From Kingdonia uniflora (taxonomy: Eukaryota; Streptophyta; Magnoliopsida; Ranunculales; Circaeasteraceae): DNA of 64,000 bases. The notes beneath the pieces are model-generated. The model saw nothing but the letters and a program-made list of their open reading frames with translations, did no database searches and had not been told where the DNA came from. The stretch spans positions 1,424,001 through 1,488,000 of the forward strand of contig JACGCM010000655.1 of NCBI GenBank assembly GCA_014058105.1. The letters are read 5' to 3'. Positions 34,197 to 45,300 of the stretch are shown piece after piece; the stretch's first letter is position 1, and every line of letters starts with the position of its first letter. The translations under genes and the position numbers were made by a program.

Positions 34197-34330
34197 GTTT
34201 AGAGCATTGTAGTTTGTAGTTTGGAGTAGCCTTTAGTAGATGTAGTTTTAGAAGGCATTAAGGAGTAGCCTTTAGTAGATGTAGTTTTAGAAGGCATTGT
34301 AGTTTGTAGTTTGGAGTAGTTGTAGTTTAG
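34197..34330 (+). repeat. Duplicated GTAGTTT-rich unit
   Basis: GGAGTAGCCTTTAGTAGATG plus TAGTTTTAGAAGGCATT occurs twice, and GTAGTTTGTAGTTTGGAGTAG brackets the pair on both sides. Confidence 0.88.
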
Positions 34331-35980
34331 AGGCGTGGTTGAGCGTACGCAAGTTTCAAAAAAAAATATACATTACGCTCAAAAAGTTGGCTTTAAAAAG
34401 TGGCTACTAAACTACTAAAAACAAGTGCGAGTTTAAAGCAAATTAAGGTAGCTAGCTCCTTTTTTTTTTAACTTGCGTACGAAAAGAGCCATTTTTTAAG
34501 AAAAGGAGGTAGTCAGACTTGCGTACGGTGGAGCTAAAATTGAAAGCTAACGATAGCTACGCAAGTGGTATGAGGCTGCGACAAGACCGAAGGCTGGCAC
34601 TAGATCTGAGCCACCACCGAAGGCTGGCACTCCATCTTAAACGAAGGCTGGCACCGGAGATAGCCGAGAACTATGAGCAGCATACCACCCCACACATCCC
34701 AACGGCAGCGAAAGGTTTAGCTAAGGAGGAAAAAGAGGGTAACGCCGTACGCAAGTCAAGCTATAGCTAGCTGGTAATGCCTCAAACGCTATAGGCGTAG
34801 TTTGGAAGCAGGTTGCTATCTGAGGTAGGTCAGCAAAACCTCCATGGAATGGTTCTAGGAAGGGTAGGTAGGTAAGTCAAGCTCCAGGAAGGGTAGCTAG
34901 GTCAGAGGTGGGTAGGGGTAGGGAGGTTATAGGAAATAGAGCTGAGTAAAATGGGTAGACTTGCGTACGGGGAATCTAGGTATGGTAGATTGAGCAAGGA
35001 TCCTTAACTACGGACTAGCGGCTATTTTTATAGGCTGAAAAAAAGAGGCCAAGTATATACATAGAAAGCTAGCACTTTAGTTAGCTATCTTAGGATGAGA
35101 TCTAGGAAGCTGCTCTCGGTGGCCACCTCTAAACTACGCTCTTTTTAACGTACGCAAGTCCGGCTTTAACTCCTTGCTATCTTTTTTAACGTATGCAAGT
35201 CCACCTCTGCGTTTTTGAAAGGTTCTTTAACTCACACCTCTGTCGTTAGCTCCCAGCGGTAGTTTGGGAAGCCTCCTTAACCACTTGTTGGCTCTTTTGT
35301 TTCGTTTTTCGTACGCAAGTTTTATGAAAAAATGGCTCTTTTCTTTTTGGCGTACGCAAGTCAACTGGCTTCTGACTCCTTTTTACGCCTCTTTAAGCCT
35401 CCCTTTGAAGGCTACTACCCACCTCGTCTTCTATTTCGCCGTACGCAAGTTCTTTGCTTCCTTAAAGAGCCTCTAAACAAGAGGCTCGTCTTGTTGCCTC
35501 TGCGTTTTTGAAAGGCTTACGACCCCTCCCCTCTCTATCTTTTCCTCCTTTTAAAGCTAGCTCTTTCTTCCACCTTATGGCTACTACCTATGTTTTAAAC
35601 CAGCAAGAGACTTCATCTTTTGCGTAAGATACTTATACTATACCACAGACTCAAGCAAACTTGCGTACGACGAGTAGTGTGTTTTAGAAGACGCAGCCAC
35701 AGCGGATAGTTTGTCTTTCATAGGTAGAAGGTGTCTTAAACTACGGAGCCTGTGAAAGATAGTTTGAAAGACAAATTAGTGGTTTTCGTGCAAAAAAAAT
35801 AAATCAAAGACATGGCAGCCAGGTAGCCAGGTATAGTAACCGGGGGGGAGAGATGTAATGTCCAAACTACACTTTTCTAACCTTTTGGAGGCTTTTTTAG
35901 AGGTCTATAGTGATCGAAGCATTTGGAGGCTGGGGTGATGAGAGAATGACGCATCTAGGCTCCTAACTGTTGGAATCTGT

Positions 35981-36046
35981 TGAGCCCTAGTGAGTGAAGC
36001 GTCTGTGTTGGCAGAATGAGCCCTAGTGAGTGAAGCGTCTGTGTTG
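35981..36046 (+). repeat. 36-bp direct duplication
   Basis: GAGCCCTAGTGAGTGAAGCG plus TCTGTGTTG occurs at 35981-36010 and 36017-36046. Confidence 0.92.
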
Positions 36047-36152
36047 TTTTTTTTTTAGGAAAGCAAGTGCGAGTGAAACTTGCAAGTAACGAAGCAGTAA
36101 AGATATGGCCAAGGCTAGGATCTCCTTTTTTAGGGTGCGTAGTTAAGGATCC

Positions 36153-36249
36153 TTCCTGAAGCTTTTGACCTAGAAGCTAGTGGTCGCAAGTCTGATCTAG
36201 TCCTGAAAACTTTGACCTAGAAGCTAGTGGTCGCGAGTCTGATCTAGCT
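36153..36249 (+). repeat. 49-bp-period duplication
   Basis: TTTGACCTAGAAGCTAGTGG then TCGC and GTCTGATCTAG is present twice with one base difference (CAAGT against CGAGT). Confidence 0.9.
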
Positions 36250-37391
36250 ATCTATGCTCTTCGCTTTTGCTTCCTTTCTTCCGTGGACCTACCACTTGCT
36301 TCTAAACTACCTTTTAGTGGCCTGGTCTTCCCCCTTCAGTACACTAATGGTTAGGTATGGCTAGGGTCTTTACTCCAACTACTTGCGCGATGGCCGGTAC
36401 AGAGGATAGGCACTCTTGCTTTGTCCTTAAAAATGGGGTAGGTTGGTCTCGGCTGTCCTCTCTCGGCTGTCCTCTATGCTCTATGATAGAGAGTTTCAGA
36501 ATGGATTGATTCAGTAGTTAGCGGTGTGTTGGAGCTTCATCTGGACTCTACTAGTAGCTATTACTATACTATACGCTATTCACGCTAGCTTAGCTATTAG
36601 TAGCTATTCACCCTAGCTTAGCTATGAGGATCTCATCCGGGCACCTAGGCTCTACCGCCCTATCTACCTGGGGCTTGCACTCTTCTCTAGTGGACTATGC
36701 CTCTAAGAGCAGAATTACTTTTCCCTAGGGTGATTCCTTTTTGTGTGGGTGTGTTGCATTTGTCCTTAAAAAAAAAGTTTAGACTCATTTTTAAGGACAA
36801 ATCATCCCATTTAAGGACAAACGCACCTTGGTTACTTCCTCATCCCTATGCACCTCGGTTACTTCTCACAAACTAAACTAGAAATATAGCAAACGCAACT
36901 AGAAAAAGGCTACGTAGACTCTCTCTAGTCCTCTCCATGATCCACTTCGTGACACGAGGAGTGTGCTTGTTTTAAAAGCAGGCCGGTACCCAGTGTAGCT
37001 TGACACTCGGCTGCGCTCTGTTATGACTTCGTCTTGAGCCTGGTTAATGAACAGATCGGTAGTTTAGGGGTGGGTGTGGGTCCTCGTGCGAATCAAAAGT
37101 TCTGGCCACATAGACTTTCCTCTTCTTCTGTCATATCCTTTCTTTGCTGAACTGGTTTTCATTTAGCCTTCGCCGTACGCAAGTTCTCCATTTTCCTAAG
37201 CATCGTGCTCGAAGAAGATAGTCCAGAAGTCTCCAAGAAGATAGTCTATAGGCTTTCAAAAGAAAGAGGAGTTTAAAAGGAGTGTGCTGCCGGCATGTGA
37301 ACCATAGGAGTACCACTAGCGCTTGCACCTTTCAACGTCCTTCTTCTTGAGATCTCCTACTCCTACTCCTTCCGTGCACACCTTCCCTAGA

Positions 37392-37595
37392 TTATAACTT
37401 TCCCCTTTTTTCCTCCTTACCCTGAAGAACGTCATCAGATGCTAACGGCCGGCCTACCTGAAGAATCCAACGATAGCCATGGCGTAGGTCAATAAGGCGA
37501 ACAAGATGGGCAAAGTGGAGCCATCGAGTGTGCTGCAGGTGAGCGTCTCGGTGCAAAGGAGGAAGAGTTGCTAAAGCTAGGATCAGTGCATTCAT
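37392..37595 (-). pseudogene. Possible reverse-transcriptase-like remnant (very weak)
   Basis: A 67-codon minus-strand frame in a repeat-poor island contains LIDLRHGYRWIL at residues 34-45. The words (I/L)DLR-GY are a familiar part of the reverse transcriptase of Ty3/gypsy retroelements, where IDLRSGYHQ or LDLRHGYWQ follows the first catalytic block. Neither the usual upstream leucine-rich part nor the downstream KTAFRT-type block is visible, so the match rests on about eight residues and may be chance. If real it is a tiny fragment without function. Confidence 0.15.
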
Positions 37596-38961
37596 AGAAA
37601 AGCTACGCTTTTAAAAACCCTAGGCATGAGTAGTTGTAGTTTAGGGGTCATCCACTTAGTTATTCCAAATTGCAACTAGCTCCCATCTAATGACTATTCT
37701 AGTAGATTAGAAAGCTACCTTACTAGTGCCTATCTCAGAATCCTGAAAGTGGCTCCAAAGCACACCCAGCGTAGTTTAGAAAAAAAGTGCCCTTAAATGT
37801 GTTGGAGATCTTTTTAAATAGCTAGGATCCTTCAAGCCATTCAAGAGCTAACTACTTGTTTTTTTCCTCACCTCTTTTTCGCACCAGAAATTTGCTTACG
37901 CATGAGTCGATCGTAGTTTAGAAAGCCTAGTTGCCTACTTCTTATTTTGGCAAGAACCTACGCGCATCTTCTGGATACATCACTGTCTTAGGCGAACCCA
38001 CCCCTCTTTCTCTCGACACAAGAAGAAAGCAAGGATTTGCAACCAAGGATCCTTCGCCTAGGAAGGTATGAAGCTGCTTTTTTTCCGGAATAGGTAGGAT
38101 CCAAACTACAAACTACGAGCTTCTAAAAAGAGCTAGAGATCGGAGCGAAAACAGGAGAAGTCTTTTAAGCCTATTCAAACCCATTACCCCAACTATGCAA
38201 GATGACCACTACATAAAAGGACAATTAGAATAGGGTAACCCCCTTTTTAAAAGGGTTAGGTGAGCCAAATAGAAAAGGTTGCTAAAGCAGTAGCCGGACT
38301 TGCGTACGTTTAAAAAGAGTTGAACTTGCGTACGAAGTGCTCTTTTTTAACAATGTATATAGAAGTAGTTTAAAAATATACATTACGGGTTAAAGCAAGA
38401 CAAGCGGCTCAGAACCCTTTTAAACTACGTGGTTTAAAGCTATTTCTTGCTGTTTTGGCAAAGAACTGTGGTGGCTTTTTTTTGAAAGCGTCTTTTCACT
38501 ATTTCACTATATATACCTCGGCGTGTTGTTTTTGTTTCTTCTAATCTACCTTGGGAAGATGGAAAAAAAAGAGCTATTTGAGCCATTGGCAACTAGGAGC
38601 GCGAAAGAAAAGTCCGGGCTTTTCAATTGGAGCTGCATGAGTTAGGTGTGAATCAAATGCGTTTTGCTTTCAAACTACGTGCTGGTGCGCATTCTAAACT
38701 ACACTAGTGCTGGTGGTGGTTGTGTTGGGATTCCTCTAAGTTCCGAGATCTACAGTGACAGACAGTTTCGTGTAGTGCCTAGATGCCTCTGTAAGAAGCC
38801 TGGAGAAGCATTTCTACGACGAGACAAAGCAGTAGTTAGAGGCAAAGTAGTTTAGAGCGCTTGACTCGTTGCTTAGGCTACTCCAACTCTAGGGAACTTG
38901 CTTAAGCTACTCAGCAGGCTTCCAAAACCACACTTGCGTACGTGGAAAAGATGATGGATAA

Positions 38962-38995
38962 GTAGTTTGTAGTTTGGATCCAAACTACAAACTAC
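38962..38995. repeat. Second perfect 34-bp BamHI palindrome
   Basis: It is identical to the palindrome at 13580-13613, again with the leader GATGATGGATAA. The flanks further out differ (an 11-mer and GTGGAAAA here, GGAAGAAATAGTG there), so the repeated unit is the leader plus palindrome. Confidence 0.95.
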
Positions 38996-40120
38996 CTAAG
39001 CCATAACTACGTGGTTTAGAAAGCTTTTCCATCAACTCCTAACTCGCCTTTGGCCCCTGGAGCACGTAGTTTGAAAGCAAAACGCGGCACCACTATGAAG
39101 GAAAAGAATTTGATCCTAGCTAATAGCACTATGGCCAAACCCACTCCCTAGACTAGTTCTTCTAGGCAACTCAAAAGCCAATTTTCTTTCAACCGTTAAA
39201 AAAAAAAATAGACAACATCTACGTTGAAAGAAAAGAGGATCAAACGCTAATGAGAATCTATAGATCTAGATGACCAAAGCGACATGGAGGCCTTTTACTC
39301 CGTACGCAAGTTGCGCTTAAATTGGAGCTTGTTCCACGTACGCAAGTAGGGGCTTTTTCCGATTCTAAAACTAGTACTGCACTTTGGGTCTGGAGCGACT
39401 TGTTCCCTAACTCACGTAATCGCAGGGGAGCCTAGCTAACGATAGCCACTAACGAAAAGCGTTAGCTCATCGAAAATAGCGAGAAAGTTTAATCCACCCA
39501 TAGAGAAAAAGTCACTCACCTCTAGTGGTTGACGCTAGTAAGCGATCTTTAAATCAGTTTGAACTTGCGTACAAAAAAACAAACTCGACTCTGCCTCAAA
39601 AATAGAGAAAAGCTCACTCACCTCCAGTGGTTGACGCACGTAGTGATCGCCAAACTTCGCAAAACTTGCGTACGTTGATTCAACCATAGGCGAAAGTGAC
39701 TAAACCTCCAGTGGTTGACCTTTTAAAAGTAAGCCATTGAAAAACGAAACAAAACAAACTCGACTCTGCCTCAAAATAGGCCTAAGTACGCAAAAGCCTT
39801 ATAAGCTCTTTTTAAAAGCGAAGTAACCATCAGGCAATAGGGGGTTTTTAAAACCCACCCAATCCCCTAGGCTTTTTTTTTGAAAAGAAGCCAACCCATC
39901 TCCCTCATCGAATAGAAATAGAGAGGGCCCCTTTTAAACGCTCTTAATTCAATCTCAACTTACACAAGAGCCATATAAAAAGACTGCTCAACTCCCCGTA
40001 GGCATTTCATCTGCAGAGTTGAGCAGTAGGAAAAAGCTGTGTGCGCCGCCAGCTTTCATAAATGTCCATAAAGGAGTGCAACATAGTCGTGAGTTGGTCA
40101 AAGCGGTTCTTTCGAAGTCT

Positions 40121-40152
40121 TTCGCCAATGGCAAACACAAGTCATGTCTATC
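40121..40152. repeat. 32-bp inverted partner of 50.46 kb
   Basis: The complement of GATAGACATGACTTGTGTTT plus GCCATTGGCGAA at 50462-50493 is found here without a difference. It is one of few exact long repeats that contain none of the high-copy modules except the family F word. Confidence 0.9.
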
Positions 40153-40807
40153 GGAAGGATCCTCAGAGTGCATCAAGCTTCCTAAACTACGCTTTTCGAG
40201 CCCCCTTTTACGCGCTTAGGCGTCTTTCATTTAGGATCCTTCTTTGATTACTGGAGCTATTTCTTGCTCTGGCTTTTTAAAAGACCTTCGCTCTTTTTCC
40301 GAGCTAAATCACGCGTACAACGCTCTTTTTCCTACTCTTTTTAAACCCTTCAAAAGTGAAAAAAGCGCTCTCTAACTACAACTACTAAAACCTCCGACTT
40401 CCTAGCTGTAGTTAAAGACAGGTCTTTTTTAAGTACAACGCTCTTTTTCCGAGCTAAATCACGCGTACTCTTTTTCCTATCTATCGGAATCAGAGCTAAA
40501 GACAGGTCTTTTTTAAGTCCAACGCTCTTTTTCCTAGCACAGCACCAAGACGTCCTAGGATCCTTCTTTGTCTTTGCGGGCTTTTTTTAGTGAGGGGCAA
40601 GTGAGGAAAACGCGCCGAGAAGGATCCTTAACTACGGGGTAAGGTAGGAAATCCTAAGTCAAAAGCAAAACCCTAAGTCAAAAAGCAAGACGACGATGAA
40701 GGGCCCGGTCAAAATGAAAGCGTAAGGCTTCTGCAGCCTTTTTGAGGACAGTCTTTGCTTTGAGTTTCAATCGCTAAAGTTTGGGGCAGTCTTAAGACGC
40801 TATGCAT

Positions 40808-40900
40808 TACCACACGTAGTTTAGGACGCTAGTTTTTTTTTACCACACGTAGTTGTAGTTTAGGACGCTAGTTTTTTTTTACCACACGTAGTTTAGGACG
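40808..40900 (+). repeat. Three TACCACACGTAG units
   Basis: Units with TACCACACGTAG and TTTAGGACG start at 40808, 40841 and 40880. The middle one has GTAGTTGTAGTTTAG where the others have GTAGTTTAG, a clean 6-bp gain of one GTAGTT within otherwise equal copies. Confidence 0.92.
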
Positions 40901-41232
40901 AAAGAATCGCTTTGCTTTCGGTACTAGCCATAACGACAGACTTTGCAAACTCTTACCCTAAACTACTAAAGGTGGTATCAGTAAAGGTAAAGAAGGCTGA
41001 AGCAAAGGATCCTTCCGCTAAAGTACCTACATCTTGGGCCTGGTCGGTACCAGCGCGCATCCTTTACTTCTTAAGTTACGCCGACATGCTTTTTGTAGTT
41101 TAGACCAGTTAACAACCAAACGCAAAAATAACGTACGGTTTTAAAAGGAGGTACAACCCATTTAACAACCAAGGATCCTTAAAAAAAGAGGCTAGAAACC
41201 CGGAGAAAGTGAGGCTAGAAACCCTTATAGAT

Positions 41233-41388
41233 GGAGTTATTAATAAACTGCTGCGTGGGTGAAAGCCTTTCAAAAACGCAGAGGAGTTGCGATGCTTTTA
41301 AAAGGAAGAAGAAGGAGTTTAAAAGGGTAAAGAGGAAAGGAGTTATTAATAAACTGCTGCGTGAGTGAAAGCCTTTCAAAAACGCGGA
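41233..41388 (+). repeat. 48-bp duplication carrying E module
   Basis: GGAGTTATTAATAAACTGCT plus GCGTG-GTGAAAGCCTTTC and the rest of an E module is present at 41233-41280 and 41339-41386. Between them lie AAAAGGAAGAAGAAGGAG-type bases. Confidence 0.9.
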
Positions 41389-41692
41389 GATAGAATAGCC
41401 ATGCCGGAAAGAGGAGTTTATGAGAATACTTTGGAGCGGATCGACAGAGACTTTGAGAATACTTTGGACCAGAGCATAGGTAGCCGGACTTGCGTACGTT
41501 TAAAAGAGTGAGAAGCATAGGTGGTGGAGATAGGAAGGATCCTAGTGGGGTAGTTTGGAGCAGTTTAAAAGGGGTTGGAGGATAAGAAGTGGACGAAAGG
41601 CACTGTACGTCGCTTCGATGGTCGGCTAATTCAAAGGCGGAGTCAAAGTACGATCAATAGAAGAATAGAGAGGTAGTTATAAAAAAGTTTTC

Positions 41693-41737
41693 GTTGTACT
41701 TGCGTACGCCGTAATGTATATTTTAGGTAACTACCGG
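41693..41737 (+). repeat. Composite cassette with 11-mer and D module
   Basis: GTTGT, the 11-mer, CCGTAATGTATATTTTAGG, then TAACTAC. Similar cassettes lie at 52598, 54517 (inverse) and 56996, and a version without the 11-mer at 21631 (inverse). The outer GTTG and CAAC or TAAC words make a short inverted repeat around the whole. Confidence 0.88.
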
Positions 41738-41861
41738 AGGACTAGAAAAGGGGCTACGGGTAGGTAAAAAGGAATGGAAGACGCGGGAAAAGCAACTGGT
41801 TGGGGGTTCATAGGAATGGAGCATGGTCGGGTTCGGGTCATCGGAGAGCTGGGGTCCTTAT

Positions 41862-41998
41862 TCTTGTTGGGGCGAGCTTGTCTATAGCGTCGAAAAAGCA
41901 GGAGGATCCTTGTCTAGGATCCTAGCGCGCATGTACGCCGAGTCCATATTCTTGTTTGGGGCGAGACAGGTCGAAAAAGCTGGAGGATCCTTGTCTAA
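41862..41998 (+). repeat. Duplication with BamHI modules
   Basis: ATTCTTG-TTGGGGCGAG, GTCGAAAAAGC-GGAGGATCC and TTGTCTA occur twice, near 41862-41915 and 41950-41998, with small indels. Confidence 0.87.
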
Positions 41999-42300
41999 GG
42001 AAGCCTTTCAAACCACTAACGCAGAGGTAGTTTTAAAAAGGTGGAGTTAGCGGAAGAGCAAGGAAATCAACCCACGGAAACCAGAGAGAAGAACGACGGA
42101 GAAGACATAGATAGATCGCTATCGCTAAACCTTTGACAGCGCAATGGTCTTATCTAAGCCTTTAAAAAGCAACCAAAGAATTTTCTTTTCTCCGTACGCA
42201 AGTAGCTCCTTTTAAAAAGAAAGAGTTGAGCTCGAAAACGTAGCACTTGCGTACGAGGATCCTTGGCGTTTTAGCTTAGCGAAACCCTAAAGAAAGGAAA

Positions 42301-45300
42301 TAAACTTTTGACCACATGCCACAGACCCACATCGCGTGTCATACGTGTTTTAAAAAAACGTGTGTTTTCTAAACTACGCTCTAAAGTACCTACTTCTTGG
42401 GCTTTCTCCACCACATCAATCGTGCCAATGAGTTGTCTAATCAGCTAGTCCTCACATGCCACTGTCAGCCCTCTTTTAAACTCCTAGCAAAAAAAACCGT
42501 CTTTTCTTTCTCACTTTCTCTGTAATGGCTTGCCTCTACTCCGGCGCGATAGGACTCAAAGTCAGTCTAGTTGTCTCGCTATTTTTAGCCAACGAGGTTA
42601 GCTCTCTCCTTTCGGCTCCAACTACCCTTCGGCTACCTTTCCTACTAGAGATATTAGGCACTTCGCACTCCCAAGGGATCCGAAGGGTTTTAAACAACGT
42701 TAGTAGAAGGAGTTTTAAAGGGCTAGGTAAGCACAAGAGTCGTCTCATCATGGCAAAGAACTCTATTGCCTAAAAGATTGGATAGTGGGACTCTTCGGGG
42801 GGGCGGCGCTTCATAATTGTCTTTTCTCGCTTGAACCCAGACACGGAGCAATTTAAAAGGAGTGGCCTCTAAACTACTGGCAAGCAAGAAGAGGTAAGGA
42901 CTGGTAATGTCTCTATAGTACTTAGCTCCTAGCGCTAAATAAAGAGGTAGGTCGCTCTTGGGTGCCCCAGTCAAAGTCACCGCTAAACCACAAGCGCTTA
43001 GGCTTTCTTTTTTTTGCCGCGATTTAAAGACCAGCCGAGGTATATAGGGAAAGTGCCCAGCGTAGTTTAGAAACCGAATCCTGCAAAAAATCAACGTAGG
43101 TACTCTCTGTCTCGCTCTTATGTCTCCTCGCGCTCGCGGTAGGAGCGATTCCTTATCCATCGTCTCTTTTAAACTCCTTTTAAAGCTTGCGCAAGCCCTA
43201 AACACCCTAAACGTGCGTAGTGGTAATGTCTATATTCGCAGGCGCGAAAGACCGTCAAATAGCCAGTGATGCCCAGCACTAGAAAGCCACGCGTGTCTGG
43301 TTTCGCTAAGAGTTTGGAGCTAGTTGCTATAGGGGAGTTGGTTGCTAAGAAACCTAGTCATAGTAGTTGCTATAGTATTTGAGCAAAGTTGATTTCCTTC
43401 TTTACCACTCCGGCCCTTTTAAACTCTTAAAAAAAAATAGCTCTGCGTTAGTGGTTTGAAAACCTCAACCCTTTTAAAACTCCTTTTAAAAACAGCCCTT
43501 TTAAACTCCTTCTATTACATTGTTTTTAAATAGCACCACCTCTAAAGTATTGGTTGACCTTAGAGTTGATTTCCTTAAAGGCTTCCTTCTTCTAACTATA
43601 CTATTGATATACGCGCTAAAGTACCTACTTTTCATTCCCTTCCGCTTCTAAACTACTTAAAAGGATCCTCTAACTGCTAGCTACTTTTTTGAAAGCTCTG
43701 CGTTAGTGGTTTGAAAACCTCTGCGTTTTTGAAAGGCTTCCTCAACTCTCCTGGGCACCTATTAGAAATGAGAAGCCTAAATGCCTAAATCTCCACCATT
43801 TCTTACTCATGCCTCCTTTTAAAGCCTATGGTCCTACAGCATCCTACAGCAAGGAGGATCCTTTTTTTTTTGGCGCTAGATCAAGCTAAGCGGCTATAGG
43901 CTACTTCCGCACGAATGATTCAAGGGCCGATAAGCACTGGCCTTTTAAAAGGATAGCTACAGTAAGAAATCTAAGAAGGATCCTAAACTACAACTACGGC
44001 TGATGTATTTTCATGTCATAGATTTATGGAAGGAAGAGCTCTGCGCGCAGTAGCCACATATAAGGGCACTTGCTTTCTAAACTACGCTGGTTGTTTAAAA
44101 AACTTTTTTTTTTTCTTTTTCTGTTGCCTCCACTAAGGAAAAAGGCATAGCGTCAAAAAACACGGCTTGTTTTAAACACTTTTTTAAAAAGGATCCTTCT
44201 TAGATAGGCTTTAAAAAAGGAAATCAAATAGGAGCTAAAAAAGAGTGTGCTTTCTAAACTACAAAAAACACCGGTAGAAGAAAGGATCCTTGCTGTGGCG
44301 CTTTACTTTTAAAACAGTGGGCTATTCTTTCCATAGCTATCAAGTGAGGCAGGCCTGCTTGCTTTTAAAAATACCAGACACGATAGCCATTGACTCCACT
44401 AGTGTCTATAGAAAGCGAAGTTGCTAAAGCTATCAATAACCAAGCCGGTAGTTGGAGCTATAAGGATCCTTCTCGTCAGTGAAAAGGGTTTTCCGCGTTG
44501 AGTGGAGGCTTTCAGTTTCGTCCTATACCTGTCTGTCTAGTGTTTTTTTAAACAGGTGAGGACTGGTAATGTCTATAATGCTCTAGGATCCTTGGCTAGG
44601 CACCAAACAAAGGCGGAGCGAAGTGGTCATGTGCACCAGTCAGTAAAAACTAGGTTTTTTTTAGGGCTTGACGCTCCAAACTCCTAGTAACGCCACTTTC
44701 ACCCACGTACTAGAGTTAGCGTCCTTTTAAAGGCTATAGCTCCTAAACTACATCCATCGTCTCTTTTAAAACTCCTAAACTACTAAAGCTGGCTCGTAGT
44801 TTGTAGTTTGGATCCTACCTATTCTTGTAGCTTTAGCAAGAGCTTCCTAGTCCACGTACTAGAGTTAGCGTCCTTTTAAAGGCTATAGCTTTCACCCTTT
44901 TAAAACTCCTTTTAAAGCCCACCTCCAGCTTCCTCTGCGTTTTTGAAAGGCTTCTAACTCCCACCTCCTTAGGTAGCTCCTTTTACTCTTTTTAAACCCT
45001 TCAAAAGACGCTGGCTTCCACCTTAGCTTCCACCTTAGCTCTGCGTTTTTGAAAACCCTCCTATTTGATTTGCCCTGACTCTTTATTAACTCCGTCTTTT
45101 TACAGCTCGTAGTTTGTAGTTTGGATCCTACCTATTCTTGCGCTAAACTACCCTAACCCACTCCACCTTAACCCTTTTAAAACTCCTATTTTATTTCCTT
45201 AAAAAGCACCACCTCTAACGTATTTGCTTTAGCTACATTTTTTAAAGGTTCTATTTTATTGCAAAAAAACCCTTAAAAAACTAACCACAGCAACTCACCA

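Larger units (their letters stand above)
33001..37700. other. Gene-free region with repeat-poor islands
   Basis: No gene is recognised. Repeat-poor islands lie at about 33.36-33.83 kb and 37.33-37.60 kb; the second holds a short minus-strand frame with a faint reverse-transcriptase-like motif, listed separately. Small duplications lie at 34197-34330, 35981-36046 and 36153-36249. Most 11-mers of this stretch fall in 34.3-35.7 kb, often as TTTTTAACGTACGCAAGTCC-type copies. Confidence 0.7.
37701..42300. other. Gene-free region, 37.7-42.3 kb
   Basis: No gene is recognised. The stretch holds a perfect 34-bp BamHI palindrome (38962-38995), three repeats of a TACCACACGTAG unit (40808-40900), a 48-bp direct duplication at 41233/41339 and a 57-bp-class duplication at about 41870/41945. 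The segment 40290-40550 repeats AACGCTCTTTTTCCGAGC twice, with an AGACAGGTCTTTTTTAAG word. A plus-strand frame at 38664-38855 is partly repeat-free but unrecognised. Confidence 0.7.

Noticed and set aside
42723..43205. 160-codon minus-strand open frame
   Set aside because: No recognisable motif, chance length, and includes the GCTTGCGCAAGC word and a GTAATGTCT module.
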